Shown here one piece after another: positions 7,477-15,711 of a stretch of 28,704 nucleotides of DNA; position 1 is the stretch's first letter; every line of letters starts with the position of its first letter. This DNA comes from a bacterium (GTDB lineage Bacteria > Planctomycetota > J058 > JAJDCP01): contig JAUIEM010000078.1 of NCBI GenBank assembly GCA_030428695.1, positions 1-28,704 of the forward strand. Direction: 5' to 3'. The notes under the pieces were generated by a model, which did not search any database, was not told the DNA's origin, and was given only the letters and a program-made list of their open reading frames with translations. The position numbers were made by a program, and so were the translations under genes.

Positions 7477-8723
7477 GATCCGGAGGAACATGCGCGCGCA
7501 TCCTGCCCTTGCTGCTCGCCCTGTGCTCGCTCGCCGCGGCCCAGCGCCTCGCGTGGCACACGAGCTACAAGGAGGGGCGGCGGGAGGCGGAAGAGACCGG
7601 CAAGCCGCTGCTGATCTCCTTCCGCTGCGTGCCGTGACTGTCGTGCGGCGCCTTCGATGCGCAGGTTGTGCATCCCCGTCCCGACGCGCCCCACGGCGCC
7701 CTGCTGGAAGAGTATGTCCGCGTCCGGATCACCGACCTGACCGGGGTCGACCTCGGCCTGTTCGAGTTCGACGGCCACAACGCCGTGTACTACTTCGTGC
7801 TCAACGCCGAGGAGCAGATCTACCTGCGCTACGGCGGACGCGACGCGCGCGGCCCGGACCGCTACCTCGACCTCGAGAGCTTCGCCCTGGCCCTCGAGCT
7901 CGGGCTCGCCGAGCACGCCGCCTGGCAGCGCGGGGAGCGGCCGGGACCGCCGCGACCCGCGCCGCGCTTCCCGCGCGATGTGCCGCTGGTCCAGGAGCGC
8001 ATCATCACCCCCGGCCGCTGCGTCGAGTGCCACATCGTCGCCGACTACGCGCTCCAGGCCAGCGAGCGGGAGGGGCCGGGCGAGCGGGTGCGCACGATGT
8101 TCCGCTGCCCGGACATCCTGCGCCTCGGCCTCGCCCTCGACGTGCCGCGCGGGCTCGTGCTCGCGCAGGCCACGGGGCCGGCGGCGGAGGCGGGGCTGCA
8201 GCCGGGCGACCTGATCCGTCGCTTTGCCGGCCGGCGAGTGCTGACCTTCGCCGACCTGCAGCACGTCTACGATCGGGTCCCGCGCGACGCCGAGACGGTC
8301 GAGCTCGAGGCGCTCCGCGGGGAAGAGACGCTCGCCTTTCGCGTCGAGCTGCCTCCGGACTGGTGGGCGAGCGACCTGTTCCACCGCTATTGGAGCGTCG
8401 AGCCGCTGGTGTACTTCGCGAACCGCGCGCTGACGCCCGCGGAGAAGGAGCAGCTCGGGCTCGATCCGGACGGCTTCGCGAGCGAGCTCACCGAGGTCCG
8501 GCCCGGCGCGCGCTCGCTCGGCGTCCACGCGCTCGAGGTCGGGGACATCCTGTTCGCGGTCGACGGGGCGACGAGCGATCCGTTGACCCACGACCTCCGG
8601 CTGCACATCAAGCTGCGCAAGGTCGCCGGCGACACCCTCGAGCTGCGCCTGCTGCGCGACGGCGAGCCGCGGACCGAGCGCTTCGCCAGCGAGCGCTGGA
8701 CCTACCGCAAGGAATCGGAGTGA
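7473..8723 (+). CDS. Selenoprotein: thioredoxin-like UxxC, heme c CxxCH and PDZ domain
   Basis: Read through an in-frame TGA at 7635-7637, this gene encodes 416 residues with selenocysteine as residue 55. The start is ATG 7473, behind GGAGG at 7461-7465 and overlapping the previous stop; it gives a good signal peptide (ARILPLLLALCSLAAA). A thioredoxin-like stretch follows (ETGKPLLISFRCVP-U-LSC), so the TGA falls on the first redox position of U55-x-x-C58. Coding quality is seamless on both sides: the same frame resumes with GAFDAQVVHP and stays open to 8723. Later come a heme-binding C183-VEC-H187 and a PDZ-like domain (about 225-300, with AAEAGLQPGDLIRRFAG), then perhaps a second PDZ-like segment (about 330-400). 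A family named Trx7/PDZ (seleno)protein exists in annotation, as I recall it, chiefly in Planctomycetes. A sequencing error (TGC to TGA) is the main alternative. Confidence 0.85.
7656..7674 (+). promoter_or_regulatory. Bacterial SECIS hairpin
   Basis: GATGCGCAGGTTGTGCATC folds into an 8-bp stem (7656-7663 with 7667-7674, one G-U pair) closed by the loop GGU. It begins 18 nt after the in-frame TGA. Bacterial SECIS elements sit just downstream of UGA inside the coding region and carry a G at the first or second loop position, so this fits. The core GCAGGU matches the loop region of the Escherichia coli fdhF element as I remember it, although the bulged U of fdhF is absent. It would recruit SelB-GTP-Sec-tRNA and is translated as DAQVVH. 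Confidence 0.8.
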
Positions 8724-8725
8724 GC

Positions 8726-9253
8726 ATGACTGCACAGAGCGACACGCAACCCGGCCGCCTCGAACCGACGCCCGTCCCGCGCCGCGACTTCCTCGGCATC
8801 GCCGGCCTGTTCAGCGCGGGCCTGGCGATCTGCGCCGCGCTGCTCGGCATGCTGCGGCTGCCGAAGCCGCGCGTCACCCCCGACGCCTCGAGCCGCTTCC
8901 GCATCGGCCGGGCGGAGGACTTCCCGCCGGGCAGCGACACCGAGGTCCCGGGCCGCAACGTGCGGATCCTCTCGACGGCCGAGGGCCTCGCCGCGATGTC
9001 CCTGATCTGCACGCACCTCGGCTGCATCGCCGGGCGCGCGGAGGAGGGCTTCCACTGCCCCTGCCACGGCTCGCTGTTCGACGACGCCGGGGCGGTGCTC
9101 GGCGGGCCCGCTCCGCGCGCGCTGAAGTGGTTCAAGCTCAGCCAGACGGTCGACGGCACCCTGGTCGTCGACAGCGCGGTCGAGGTTCCGCCGGAGACGC
9201 GTTACGAGCCGGTCACCAGCAGCGCGGACGCCGGTCCGCGGCGCGCGGTCTGA
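8726..9253 (+). CDS. Rieske 2Fe-2S protein of a cytochrome bc-type complex
   Basis: A 175-residue protein starting at ATG 8726, two bases after the preceding stop. It has a Tat-like N terminus (RRDFLGIAG, residues 19-27) and one membrane helix (about 25-43) that would remain as an anchor. The Rieske cluster-binding boxes are complete: C95-T-H97-LG-C100 and C111-P-C113-H114-GS, with C95/H97/C111/H114 as cluster ligands and C100-C113 as the expected disulfide. The length matches b6f-type Rieske proteins. It stands directly before the cytochrome b gene, so the two should form the quinol-oxidising core of a bc/b6f-like complex, passing electrons to the multiheme cytochrome c encoded after them. 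Confidence 0.93.
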   Translation: MTAQSDTQPGRLEPTPVPRRDFLGIAGLFSAGLAICAALLGMLRLPKPRVTPDASSRFRIGRAEDFPPGSDTEVPGRNVRILSTAEGLAAMSLICTHLGCIAGRAEEGFHCPCHGSLFDDAGAVLGGPAPRALKWFKLSQTVDGTLVVDSAVEVPPETRYEPVTSSADAGPRRAV

Positions 9254-9263
9254 GGAGGTCTCC

Positions 9264-10805
9264 ATGTCGGCGCTGAAGGACTTCGGACAGAACCTGAAGA
9301 ACCTGCCCCGGCTGGTCTGGCGGTCGATCTTCCGCCACGGCCCGCCGACCTCCGACCGGGCGCGTTCGCAGACCGTGTTCCACAACTTCTTCCTGCACGT
9401 CCACGCGACCCGGGTGCATCCGCACTCCCTGCGCGTGACGACGACCTGGGGCCTCGGCATCGCCCTGCTCGCGGAGCTGTTGATCCTGACCGTGACCGGG
9501 ATCCTGCTGATGGTCTACTACGCGCCCTCGACCGAGCTCGCCTACGACTCGATCAAGGACCTGCAGTTCGTCGTGCCGACCGGGCGCCTGATCCGCAACG
9601 TGCACCGCTGGACCGCGCACATGATGGTCGCGACGGTGATCCTGCACATGGCGCGCGTCTTCTACACGGCCGCCTACAAGGGCGCGCGGCAGTTCAACTG
9701 GCTGATCGGCATGGTCCTGTTCGTGCTGACTCTCGGCATGTCCTTCACCGGCTACCTGCTGCCCTGGGACCAGCTCGCGTACTGGGCGGTGACGATCGGC
9801 GCGAACATCGCCGCCTCGCCGAACGAGCTGGCCGAGGCCCTCTCCCTGCCGGACTGGCTGTACCTCGGCGACCTGCAGAAGGAGCTGCTGCTCGGCTCGC
9901 GCTCGGTCGGCCAGGGGGCCCTGACGCGCTTCTACCTGCTGCACGTGATGGTGCTGCCGCTGATGATGGCGGGCGCGATCGGCGTCCACATCTGGCGCAT
10001 CCGCAAGGACGGCGGGATGGCGCGCCCCGAAGGCGGACGCAGCCTGGCCGGCAAGGGCGTCGACGTCGACAAGCCCGCGCCGACGACGCCGGCCGAGGCC
10101 CCGAAGAAGAGCTTCGGGCTGATGGCCCTGGTCGCCGGCCGCACGCCGCACACCGGCCGCAACCCCGAGGTCACCCTGCCGGTCTGGCCGTACCTGCTGC
10201 GGGCCGAGCTGTTGATCTTCATGCTCGTGTTCCTGATCGCCCTCCTGCTCGGGGTGTGCTTCGACGCGCCGCTCAAGGAGCTCGCCAACCCGGGCGTGCC
10301 GGAGAACCCGGCGAAGGCGCCGTGGTACTTCCTCGGGCTGCAGGAGATCGTGTCGTACTCGGCCTTCGTCGGGGGCATCCTGATCCCCGGCATCGTCGTG
10401 CTCGGGCTCGCGCTGATCCCCTACCTCGACCGCGAGCCGGAGCCCTCCGGGGTGTGGTTCAGCGGCGCCCGGGGCAAGCGCGTCAGCCTCCAGTCGGTGG
10501 CCTTCGGTGCGCTGTGCGCGGTGCTGGCGGTCGCGATCCCGGTCCGGTTCGGCTGGTTGCGGAACTGGTACCCGAACATCGCCCAGCTCTGGGTGATGCT
10601 GTTCAACCCGGGCACCCTGCTGACCGCCGCGTACGCCTTGTGGTCGCTGTGGATCATGAAGCGCACGGACTCGACGCGGCTCGGCGCGATCGCCCTGTTC
10701 ACCTGTTTCCTGGTCGGGTTCGTGATCCTGACCTTCGTCGGAACCTACTTCCGCGGTCCGAACTGGGACTTCTACTGGAGCCCGGCGGACTGGCCGAGCC
10801 ACTGA
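9264..10805 (+). CDS. Cytochrome b, b6 and subunit IV fused
   Basis: A 513-residue membrane protein from ATG 9264, with GAGGAGG just upstream. The N-terminal part matches cytochrome b6: helix A (61-84), helix B with heme ligands H114 and H128, helix C with GYLLPWDQ (163-170), helix D with H227 and H242. The helix D ligands are 15 apart, as in cytochrome b6, not 14 as in mitochondrial cytochrome b. A hydrophilic linker (about 246-305) leads to a subunit IV-like part with further helices (about 312-332, 368-388, 412-430, 450-470, 480-500). The Qo-site motif PEWY is replaced by APWY (352-355). The protein oxidises quinol with the Rieske partner. No cysteine sits at the position used by the extra covalent heme of b6f. 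Confidence 0.92.
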   Translation: MSALKDFGQNLKNLPRLVWRSIFRHGPPTSDRARSQTVFHNFFLHVHATRVHPHSLRVTTTWGLGIALLAELLILTVTGILLMVYYAPSTELAYDSIKDLQFVVPTGRLIRNVHRWTAHMMVATVILHMARVFYTAAYKGARQFNWLIGMVLFVLTLGMSFTGYLLPWDQLAYWAVTIGANIAASPNELAEALSLPDWLYLGDLQKELLLGSRSVGQGALTRFYLLHVMVLPLMMAGAIGVHIWRIRKDGGMARPEGGRSLAGKGVDVDKPAPTTPAEAPKKSFGLMALVAGRTPHTGRNPEVTLPVWPYLLRAELLIFMLVFLIALLLGVCFDAPLKELANPGVPENPAKAPWYFLGLQEIVSYSAFVGGILIPGIVVLGLALIPYLDREPEPSGVWFSGARGKRVSLQSVAFGALCAVLAVAIPVRFGWLRNWYPNIAQLWVMLFNPGTLLTAAYALWSLWIMKRTDSTRLGAIALFTCFLVGFVILTFVGTYFRGPNWDFYWSPADWPSH

Positions 10806-10815
10806 GGAGGGCAGC

Positions 10816-13500
10816 ATGCCGAGCGCGCAAGCCGAACGCCAGGACCGCCGCGTCAAGTGGGCCCTGCTGCTCGTCAGCCTGGGCTGCCTGGTCCTGCTCG
10901 CCATCGCCTTCGTGGCCGAGAACATCCACGCGGAGTGGATCGTCGTGCGGGAAGGCTACGCCGCGCGGCTCGCGGAGAAGGCCGACGACGACCGGGGTCG
11001 CGCCCTCGCCGAGGACTTCGAGGTGCGCATCGTCCAGCACATCGCCCCGGCCTACGGCACGACCGACCGCTGCGTGACCTGCCACGCCGGGGTCGACGAC
11101 CCGCGCATGAGCGACGTCCCCCAGCCGTACACCGCGCACCCCGGGCGCTGGGTCGAGCTGCACCCGCCCGAGCAGCTCGGCTGCACGGTGTGCCACGGGG
11201 GCCAGGGCCTCGCGACGACCAGCGCGGACGCGCACGGCGAGGCGCCGTTCTGGGACCATCCGCTGCTCCCGCGCAGCTACCTGTACAGCAGCTGCGCGCA
11301 GTGCCACGGCGAAGATCGGCTGTTCGGCCCGGAGGGGCTGATCGCGTCGGGGCTGGCCGGGGAATCCTCCGAGCCGGCGGCCCTGCTCGCTCTCGGGCGC
11401 AGCCTGGCGCGCAGCAAGGGTTGCCTCGGCTGCCACAAGCTCGGGGGCGTCGGGGGAATGCTCGGGCCGGCTCTCGACCTCGAGGGCGAGAAGACCGCCC
11501 ACGACTTCGACTTCTCCTCCTACCCGGAGGCCCACACCCCCGCGGAGTGGCTGCGGGCGCACTTCCTCGAGCCCGACGCGGTCTCGCCCGGGACGGTGAT
11601 GCCGGCGACCGCGACCGACCCCCAGCAGGCCGACGCCCTGACCGCCTACATGCTCTCCCTGCGCACGGTGCGCGAGCGGGTCGGGGTCGGGAAGGTCCAC
11701 GAGCAGGTCTCGCTGCTCGACGAGGGGGCCGAGCTGTACGCCCTGTACTGCTCCGCCTGCCACGGCGCGGACGGGGTGATGGGCGAGGTGCCGGACATCT
11801 GGACGCCGTCGCTGCGCAACGCGGACGCCCAGGCGGTGGCGGGGGACGACTTCTACCGGCACATCGTGTCCCGGGGCAAGAGCGGCACCGACATGCCCGC
11901 CTGGCACGAGGATGCCGGCGGCCTGCGCCGCGCTGAGATCGACGCCCTGGTCGCCTACCTGCGCGGCTGGCAGCACGAGGGCGCCGAGACCGCGATCGCT
12001 TCGGCGACACGCGGGGACGTGCGGCGGGGCCGCGCCTACTACCAGGGGCTGTGCGCGAACTGCCACGGCTACAGCGGCGAGGGCGGGCTCGGCAACGCCC
12101 TGCGCCCCGACACCTTCCTCGCCCTCGCGCCGGACGACTTCCTCGCCCGGACCATCGTCGAGGGCCGTCCGGGCACGGCGATGCCCGCCTGGAAACACCT
12201 GTCGACCCAGGCGGTCTCCGACCTGCTCGCCTACCTGCGCAGCTGGCAGCCCGTGCCCGCCCCGTGGGAGGAGGTCCAGGACGCGCTCGCGCGCGCCGAC
12301 CCGGAGGAGCTCGTCCGCCACGGCGCCGCGCTCTACCGCGGCAGCTGCGCGAGCTGCCACGGCGCCGCGGGCGAGGGGGCCGTCGGCCCGAGCCTGGCGG
12401 GCGCGAACATCCTCGGCAGCGTCGACGACCTGTTCCTGTACCGGACCCTGCGCGAGGGCCGGCCCGGCACGGCGATGCCCGCCTGGCCGCAGCTCTCCGC
12501 GCGGAAGCTCGCCGGGCTGATCGCCTACCTGCGGAGCTGGAGCCCGCAGGCCGCCCCGCTCGCGCCGGTCACCCTGCGCGGCGACGCGATGGTCGGGGAG
12601 GTGCACTACCTGCGCTCCTGCGCGGGCTGCCACGGGGCCGAGGGCGAGGGCGGGATGGGCCCGCAGCTCGTCAACCCGGTGTTCCTCGACACGGTCAGCG
12701 ACGCCGCCCTGCTCGAGTGGATCGGGCGCGGGCGCGACGGCACGGCGATGCTCGGCTTCCTCCCCGAAGAGCACGGAGTCACGCGGCTCGAGCGCGAGGA
12801 CATCGCGAACATCGTCGCCTGGCTGCGCGCGACCGGCAGCGGGCGTCCCGCGCCAGTGCGGCGCGGGGTCCAGGGCGACGCGGTGCTCGGCGGCGAGCTG
12901 TACGCCTCGAACTGCGCGGCCTGCCACGGGCCGCAGGGGGAAGGCGCCTCGGGGCCGCAGCTCAACAACCGCGGCTTCCTGCACGCCGCCTCGGACGGCT
13001 TCCTGCTCGGCACCCTCGCGATGGGCCGGACCGGGACCGCGATGCTGCCGATGGTCAAGGGCAGCGGAGGCCTCGTCCAGATCGAGCCCGAGCGGCTGCA
13101 CGACATCGTCGCCTTCCTGCGCACCTGGGAGGAGCCGGAGGGCTGGCGCACGCCGCGCTCCCTCGCCGAGCAGAGCGCGCCGGCCATCGAGGCGGGCCGC
13201 ACCCTGTTCGCGCAGCTCTGCTCGTCGTGCCACGGGCCGAACGGCAAGGGCAGCCAGGACGGGGAGGACTACTTCGCCCCCGCCCTGAACAACCCCGAGT
13301 TTCTCGCGGCAGCGAGCGACGGCTTCCTGGTCGCGACCATCGCCCGCGGCCGGCAGGGCACCCCGATGCGCGCCTTCGGCGCAGGCGCGGGAGGGCTCGC
13401 CTCCTTGCGGGCGGAGGAGATCGCCGACATCGTCTCGTTCATCCGTTCCTGGGCGGCCCCGAACACCGCCGATAGCCAACCCCGAGGAGGAAACCCGTGA
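10816..13500 (+). CDS. Membrane-anchored decaheme cytochrome c
   Basis: An 894-residue protein starting at ATG 10816 behind GAGGAGG. One N-terminal helix (15-34) anchors it; the rest should be periplasmic. Ten CxxCH heme motifs start at C86, C123, C160, C203, C312, C413, C511, C602, C700 and C802. The first three form a compact triheme section; the fourth (CLGCHKLGG, with candidate sixth ligand M262) and the last six look like class I cytochrome c domains spaced about 90-110 residues, most with a GTxMP or GTAM-type methionine (M360, M456, M554, M645, M743, M851). It follows Rieske and cytochrome b, so it probably replaces cytochrome f/c1 and extends as a wire to periplasmic acceptors, possibly the nitrate reductase. 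The stop overlaps the hemerythrin start by 4 bases. Confidence 0.92.
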   Translation: MPSAQAERQDRRVKWALLLVSLGCLVLLAIAFVAENIHAEWIVVREGYAARLAEKADDDRGRALAEDFEVRIVQHIAPAYGTTDRCVTCHAGVDDPRMSDVPQPYTAHPGRWVELHPPEQLGCTVCHGGQGLATTSADAHGEAPFWDHPLLPRSYLYSSCAQCHGEDRLFGPEGLIASGLAGESSEPAALLALGRSLARSKGCLGCHKLGGVGGMLGPALDLEGEKTAHDFDFSSYPEAHTPAEWLRAHFLEPDAVSPGTVMPATATDPQQADALTAYMLSLRTVRERVGVGKVHEQVSLLDEGAELYALYCSACHGADGVMGEVPDIWTPSLRNADAQAVAGDDFYRHIVSRGKSGTDMPAWHEDAGGLRRAEIDALVAYLRGWQHEGAETAIASATRGDVRRGRAYYQGLCANCHGYSGEGGLGNALRPDTFLALAPDDFLARTIVEGRPGTAMPAWKHLSTQAVSDLLAYLRSWQPVPAPWEEVQDALARADPEELVRHGAALYRGSCASCHGAAGEGAVGPSLAGANILGSVDDLFLYRTLREGRPGTAMPAWPQLSARKLAGLIAYLRSWSPQAAPLAPVTLRGDAMVGEVHYLRSCAGCHGAEGEGGMGPQLVNPVFLDTVSDAALLEWIGRGRDGTAMLGFLPEEHGVTRLEREDIANIVAWLRATGSGRPAPVRRGVQGDAVLGGELYASNCAACHGPQGEGASGPQLNNRGFLHAASDGFLLGTLAMGRTGTAMLPMVKGSGGLVQIEPERLHDIVAFLRTWEEPEGWRTPRSLAEQSAPAIEAGRTLFAQLCSSCHGPNGKGSQDGEDYFAPALNNPEFLAAASDGFLVATIARGRQGTPMRAFGAGAGGLASLRAEEIADIVSFIRSWAAPNTADSQPRGGNP

Positions 13501-14081
13501 GCGTCACCGCTGTCCTGCACCGTGAGCACCGGCAGATCGAGCGCGTGCTCGCCTGCCTGGAGGCCGCCGCCGACGATGCCCGGACCCGCGACCGCGCCGA
13601 CCGCGAGAGCTTCGGCGAGCTGCTCGAGCTGCTCGTCAGCTACGCCGACGCCTGGCACCACGGCAAGGAGGAGGACGTCCTCTTCCCCGCGCTGACCCGG
13701 GCGGGGATGCCGGCGCAACACGGGCCGATCGCCGTCATGCTCCACGAGCACGGGCTCGGCCGGGGGTTCATCGCGACGATGCGCGACCAGCTCCCGGGGG
13801 CAGCGGATGGCGACGTGCCGGCGCTCGAGGCCTTGACCGGGGCGGCGCGCGACTACGTCAGCCTGCTGCGGGCGCACATCGGCAAGGAGGACGGCGTCCT
13901 GTTCCCGATGGCCGAGCGCTTCCTCGATGCCGAGGCCCGGCAGGAGGTGCTCGACGGCTTCGCCGCGCAGCTCGACCCCGACCAGGAGCGCGCCTTCCTC
14001 GCCCGGGTCGACGCGCTGTGCGAGCGCTGGCAGATCACGGACGTGCCGGTGACCGGGCGCCCGCCCTGCGCCGGCGGTTGA
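13497..14081 (+). CDS. Hemerythrin-like HHE domain protein
   Basis: A 194-residue soluble protein starting at GTG 13497, overlapping the cytochrome stop, behind GAGGAGG. It contains the helical hemerythrin ligand pattern: H8/H11 in LHREHRQIE, H54-H55 with E59 in WHHGKEEDVLFP, H83-E-H85, and H127 with E131 in HIGKEDGVLFP. These are typical diiron ligands of the hemerythrin HHE family, which binds oxygen or nitric oxide or repairs Fe-S clusters. No signal peptide is seen, so it acts in the cytoplasm. As the last gene of a nitrate/cytochrome operon full of Fe-S proteins, a role in nitric-oxide or oxygen protection is plausible but inferred. Confidence 0.88.
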   Translation: MSVTAVLHREHRQIERVLACLEAAADDARTRDRADRESFGELLELLVSYADAWHHGKEEDVLFPALTRAGMPAQHGPIAVMLHEHGLGRGFIATMRDQLPGAADGDVPALEALTGAARDYVSLLRAHIGKEDGVLFPMAERFLDAEARQEVLDGFAAQLDPDQERAFLARVDALCERWQITDVPVTGRPPCAGG

Positions 14082-14136
14082 GCGGCGCGGCCCCGGGCTG
14101 CCGCGGACCGGAGCGCGGTCGCGATCGCGCCCGGCC
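14082..14136. other. Convergent intergenic gap
   Basis: This 55-base gap separates two genes that converge. It is GC-rich with short self-complementary stretches (for example CGCGATCGCG) but has no T-run, so I cannot call an intrinsic terminator. Confidence 0.4.
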
Positions 14137-15630
14137 TCAGCGTTGCCCTTCCTCGAGCCAGGCGAGCGCCCGGCGCAGGAGCGCGTCGTGGTAGTCCGGC
14201 CAGGCCGCGGCGGTCAGCGGGATGTACTCGACCGGCTCGGCGGGGTTGCCCTCGAGCACCTCGCCGTTCGGGCGGAGGGTGTGGCCGATGCTCCACTGGA
14301 AGCGGACCGCCGGCGCGCCGCTGGTCGGAAAGCGCACGTCCTCGGTCCACTCCCAGGTGTTGCTGTAGCCGCCGGTCGCCATGCCGATGCTGTGGCCGGC
14401 GTCGTTGTCGATCACCATCGCGGCGAACTGGTCGAGGTGCGAGCCTCCCCGCGGTCCGACGAGGATCACCAGCCGGCCGCGGAAGCACACCTCCGCCGGC
14501 TGCATCAGGCCGTCGGAGTCCCGCGGCAGGTGGGCGAGCTTGAAGGGCACGGCCGGCGCGTAGGCGTCGCCGCGGGCGAGGGCGGCGGCGACGTCCTCCT
14601 CCAGCCACTCGACCAGCGGATGCTCGCTGCCGTAGCGACGCCGGCGCTCGGCGGTGAAGGGCGCGACGACATCGGAGCAGCGGAGGTTCCCGAAGGTGGT
14701 CCGGAAGGGCCGCGGCGAGAGCCGTCGCAGCACGTCCGCTCCGAGGGAGCCCCCGCGGCTGTGGGTCAGATCGACGATCACGTCGGCGTCGAGCAGCCCG
14801 CGGGCGGCGGCGAGCTCCATCAAGTCCGCCATGTCCGCGTGCAGGCTCTCACGCTCGAAGCGGTGCCAGTCGAGCAGCACCGGACCGGCGCCCTCCTCGG
14901 GCAGGTACAGGGTGTAGCAGCCGCGCCGGAAGATGCGGCGGAAGCCGGGGAAGCGGCGCGCCCCCACGCCCTCGAAGCGGTAGGGGTCCTCCTCCCAGGG
15001 CAGCCGCAGCACGTAGGCGCTGCCGTCCGCGGCCTGCAGGGTCAGCTTCAGCTCGGCGGGGCGCAGCGCGGCCGGGTAGAAGAGCCGGGTCGTGGCGAGG
15101 GCCTCGGCCAGCTCCCAGGCGCCGTGGGCGGCCGTCGAGTAGCGCAGGAAGGGGTCGATGCGCGCGGCGTGCTCGGCCACCGGGACGTCCCCGACCGCGA
15201 GCAGCCGGTCGCCGAGCTCCGGGCGGCGGAGGTAGGGGAAGCCCCGGGCGCGGTCGGCGACGAAGAAGCCGACGCTGTCGGGGTCGGTGAAGTCCGGCGC
15301 GAAGCGGATCGGCGCGTAGAAGCTCGAGCGCCGGGCATCGATGCCGCCGTCGATCTCGTCGATCCTCAGGTGCCGGTCGCGGCGCAGGTTGCTGAGCTTG
15401 AGCAGCGCGCAGTACAGGGCGTCGTCACGGTCCGCGGCGAGGAACTCTGCCCGCAGCTCTTCGGCCTGGCGCGCGAAGTCGAGCCCGAGGCGCGCGTTCT
15501 TCGGCGGAGAGAAGGCCTCGCGCTCGAGGGTCTTCGCGACCAGGTAGTCGAACAGCGCGGCGCGGTCTTCCCGGGTGTGATCGTCCGCGCAGGCGAGGCC
15601 GGCGAGCAAGCAGAGCAGGTAGCGGTGCAC
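14137..15630 (-). CDS. Exported S41-like (C-terminal processing peptidase fold) protein
   Basis: A 497-residue protein. I choose GTG 15630 over an upstream ATG because GGAGG stands five bases before it and it gives a clean signal peptide (HRYLLCLLAGLACA). The middle contains a short PDZ-like piece (RPELGDRLLAVGDVPV, 136-151). The C-terminal half follows the S41 tail-protease fold: DVIVDLTHSRGGSLGADVL (283-301) and LVILVGPRGGSHLDQFAAMV (387-406), then GHSIGMATGG. Ser397 occupies the place of the S41 nucleophile, but I see no lysine about 25 residues later, where the general base normally sits. It may be an inactive relative or use other residues. It is the last gene of a minus-strand group. 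Substrate unknown. Confidence 0.7.
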   Translation of the reverse strand: MHRYLLCLLAGLACADDHTREDRAALFDYLVAKTLEREAFSPPKNARLGLDFARQAEELRAEFLAADRDDALYCALLKLSNLRRDRHLRIDEIDGGIDARRSSFYAPIRFAPDFTDPDSVGFFVADRARGFPYLRRPELGDRLLAVGDVPVAEHAARIDPFLRYSTAAHGAWELAEALATTRLFYPAALRPAELKLTLQAADGSAYVLRLPWEEDPYRFEGVGARRFPGFRRIFRRGCYTLYLPEEGAGPVLLDWHRFERESLHADMADLMELAAARGLLDADVIVDLTHSRGGSLGADVLRRLSPRPFRTTFGNLRCSDVVAPFTAERRRRYGSEHPLVEWLEEDVAAALARGDAYAPAVPFKLAHLPRDSDGLMQPAEVCFRGRLVILVGPRGGSHLDQFAAMVIDNDAGHSIGMATGGYSNTWEWTEDVRFPTSGAPAVRFQWSIGHTLRPNGEVLEGNPAEPVEYIPLTAAAWPDYHDALLRRALAWLEEGQR

Positions 15631-15711
15631 GGAGTCCTCCCGGACGTGTGACGGTTGCTCCAAGGGTAGCACCCATCGGCAAGGGAGGACACCAGCCGAA
15701 ACACTCGCGCC

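Noticed and set aside
7490..7510. ATG 7490 with GGAGG just upstream as a start
   Set aside because: It is in a different frame from the selenoprotein and leads to low-complexity arginine/alanine-rich sequence; ATG 7473 gives a proper signal peptide.
7473..7637. A separate 54-residue gene ending at the TGA
   Set aside because: The same frame resumes at once with matching thioredoxin-like sequence and a SECIS hairpin; one selenoprotein explains it better.
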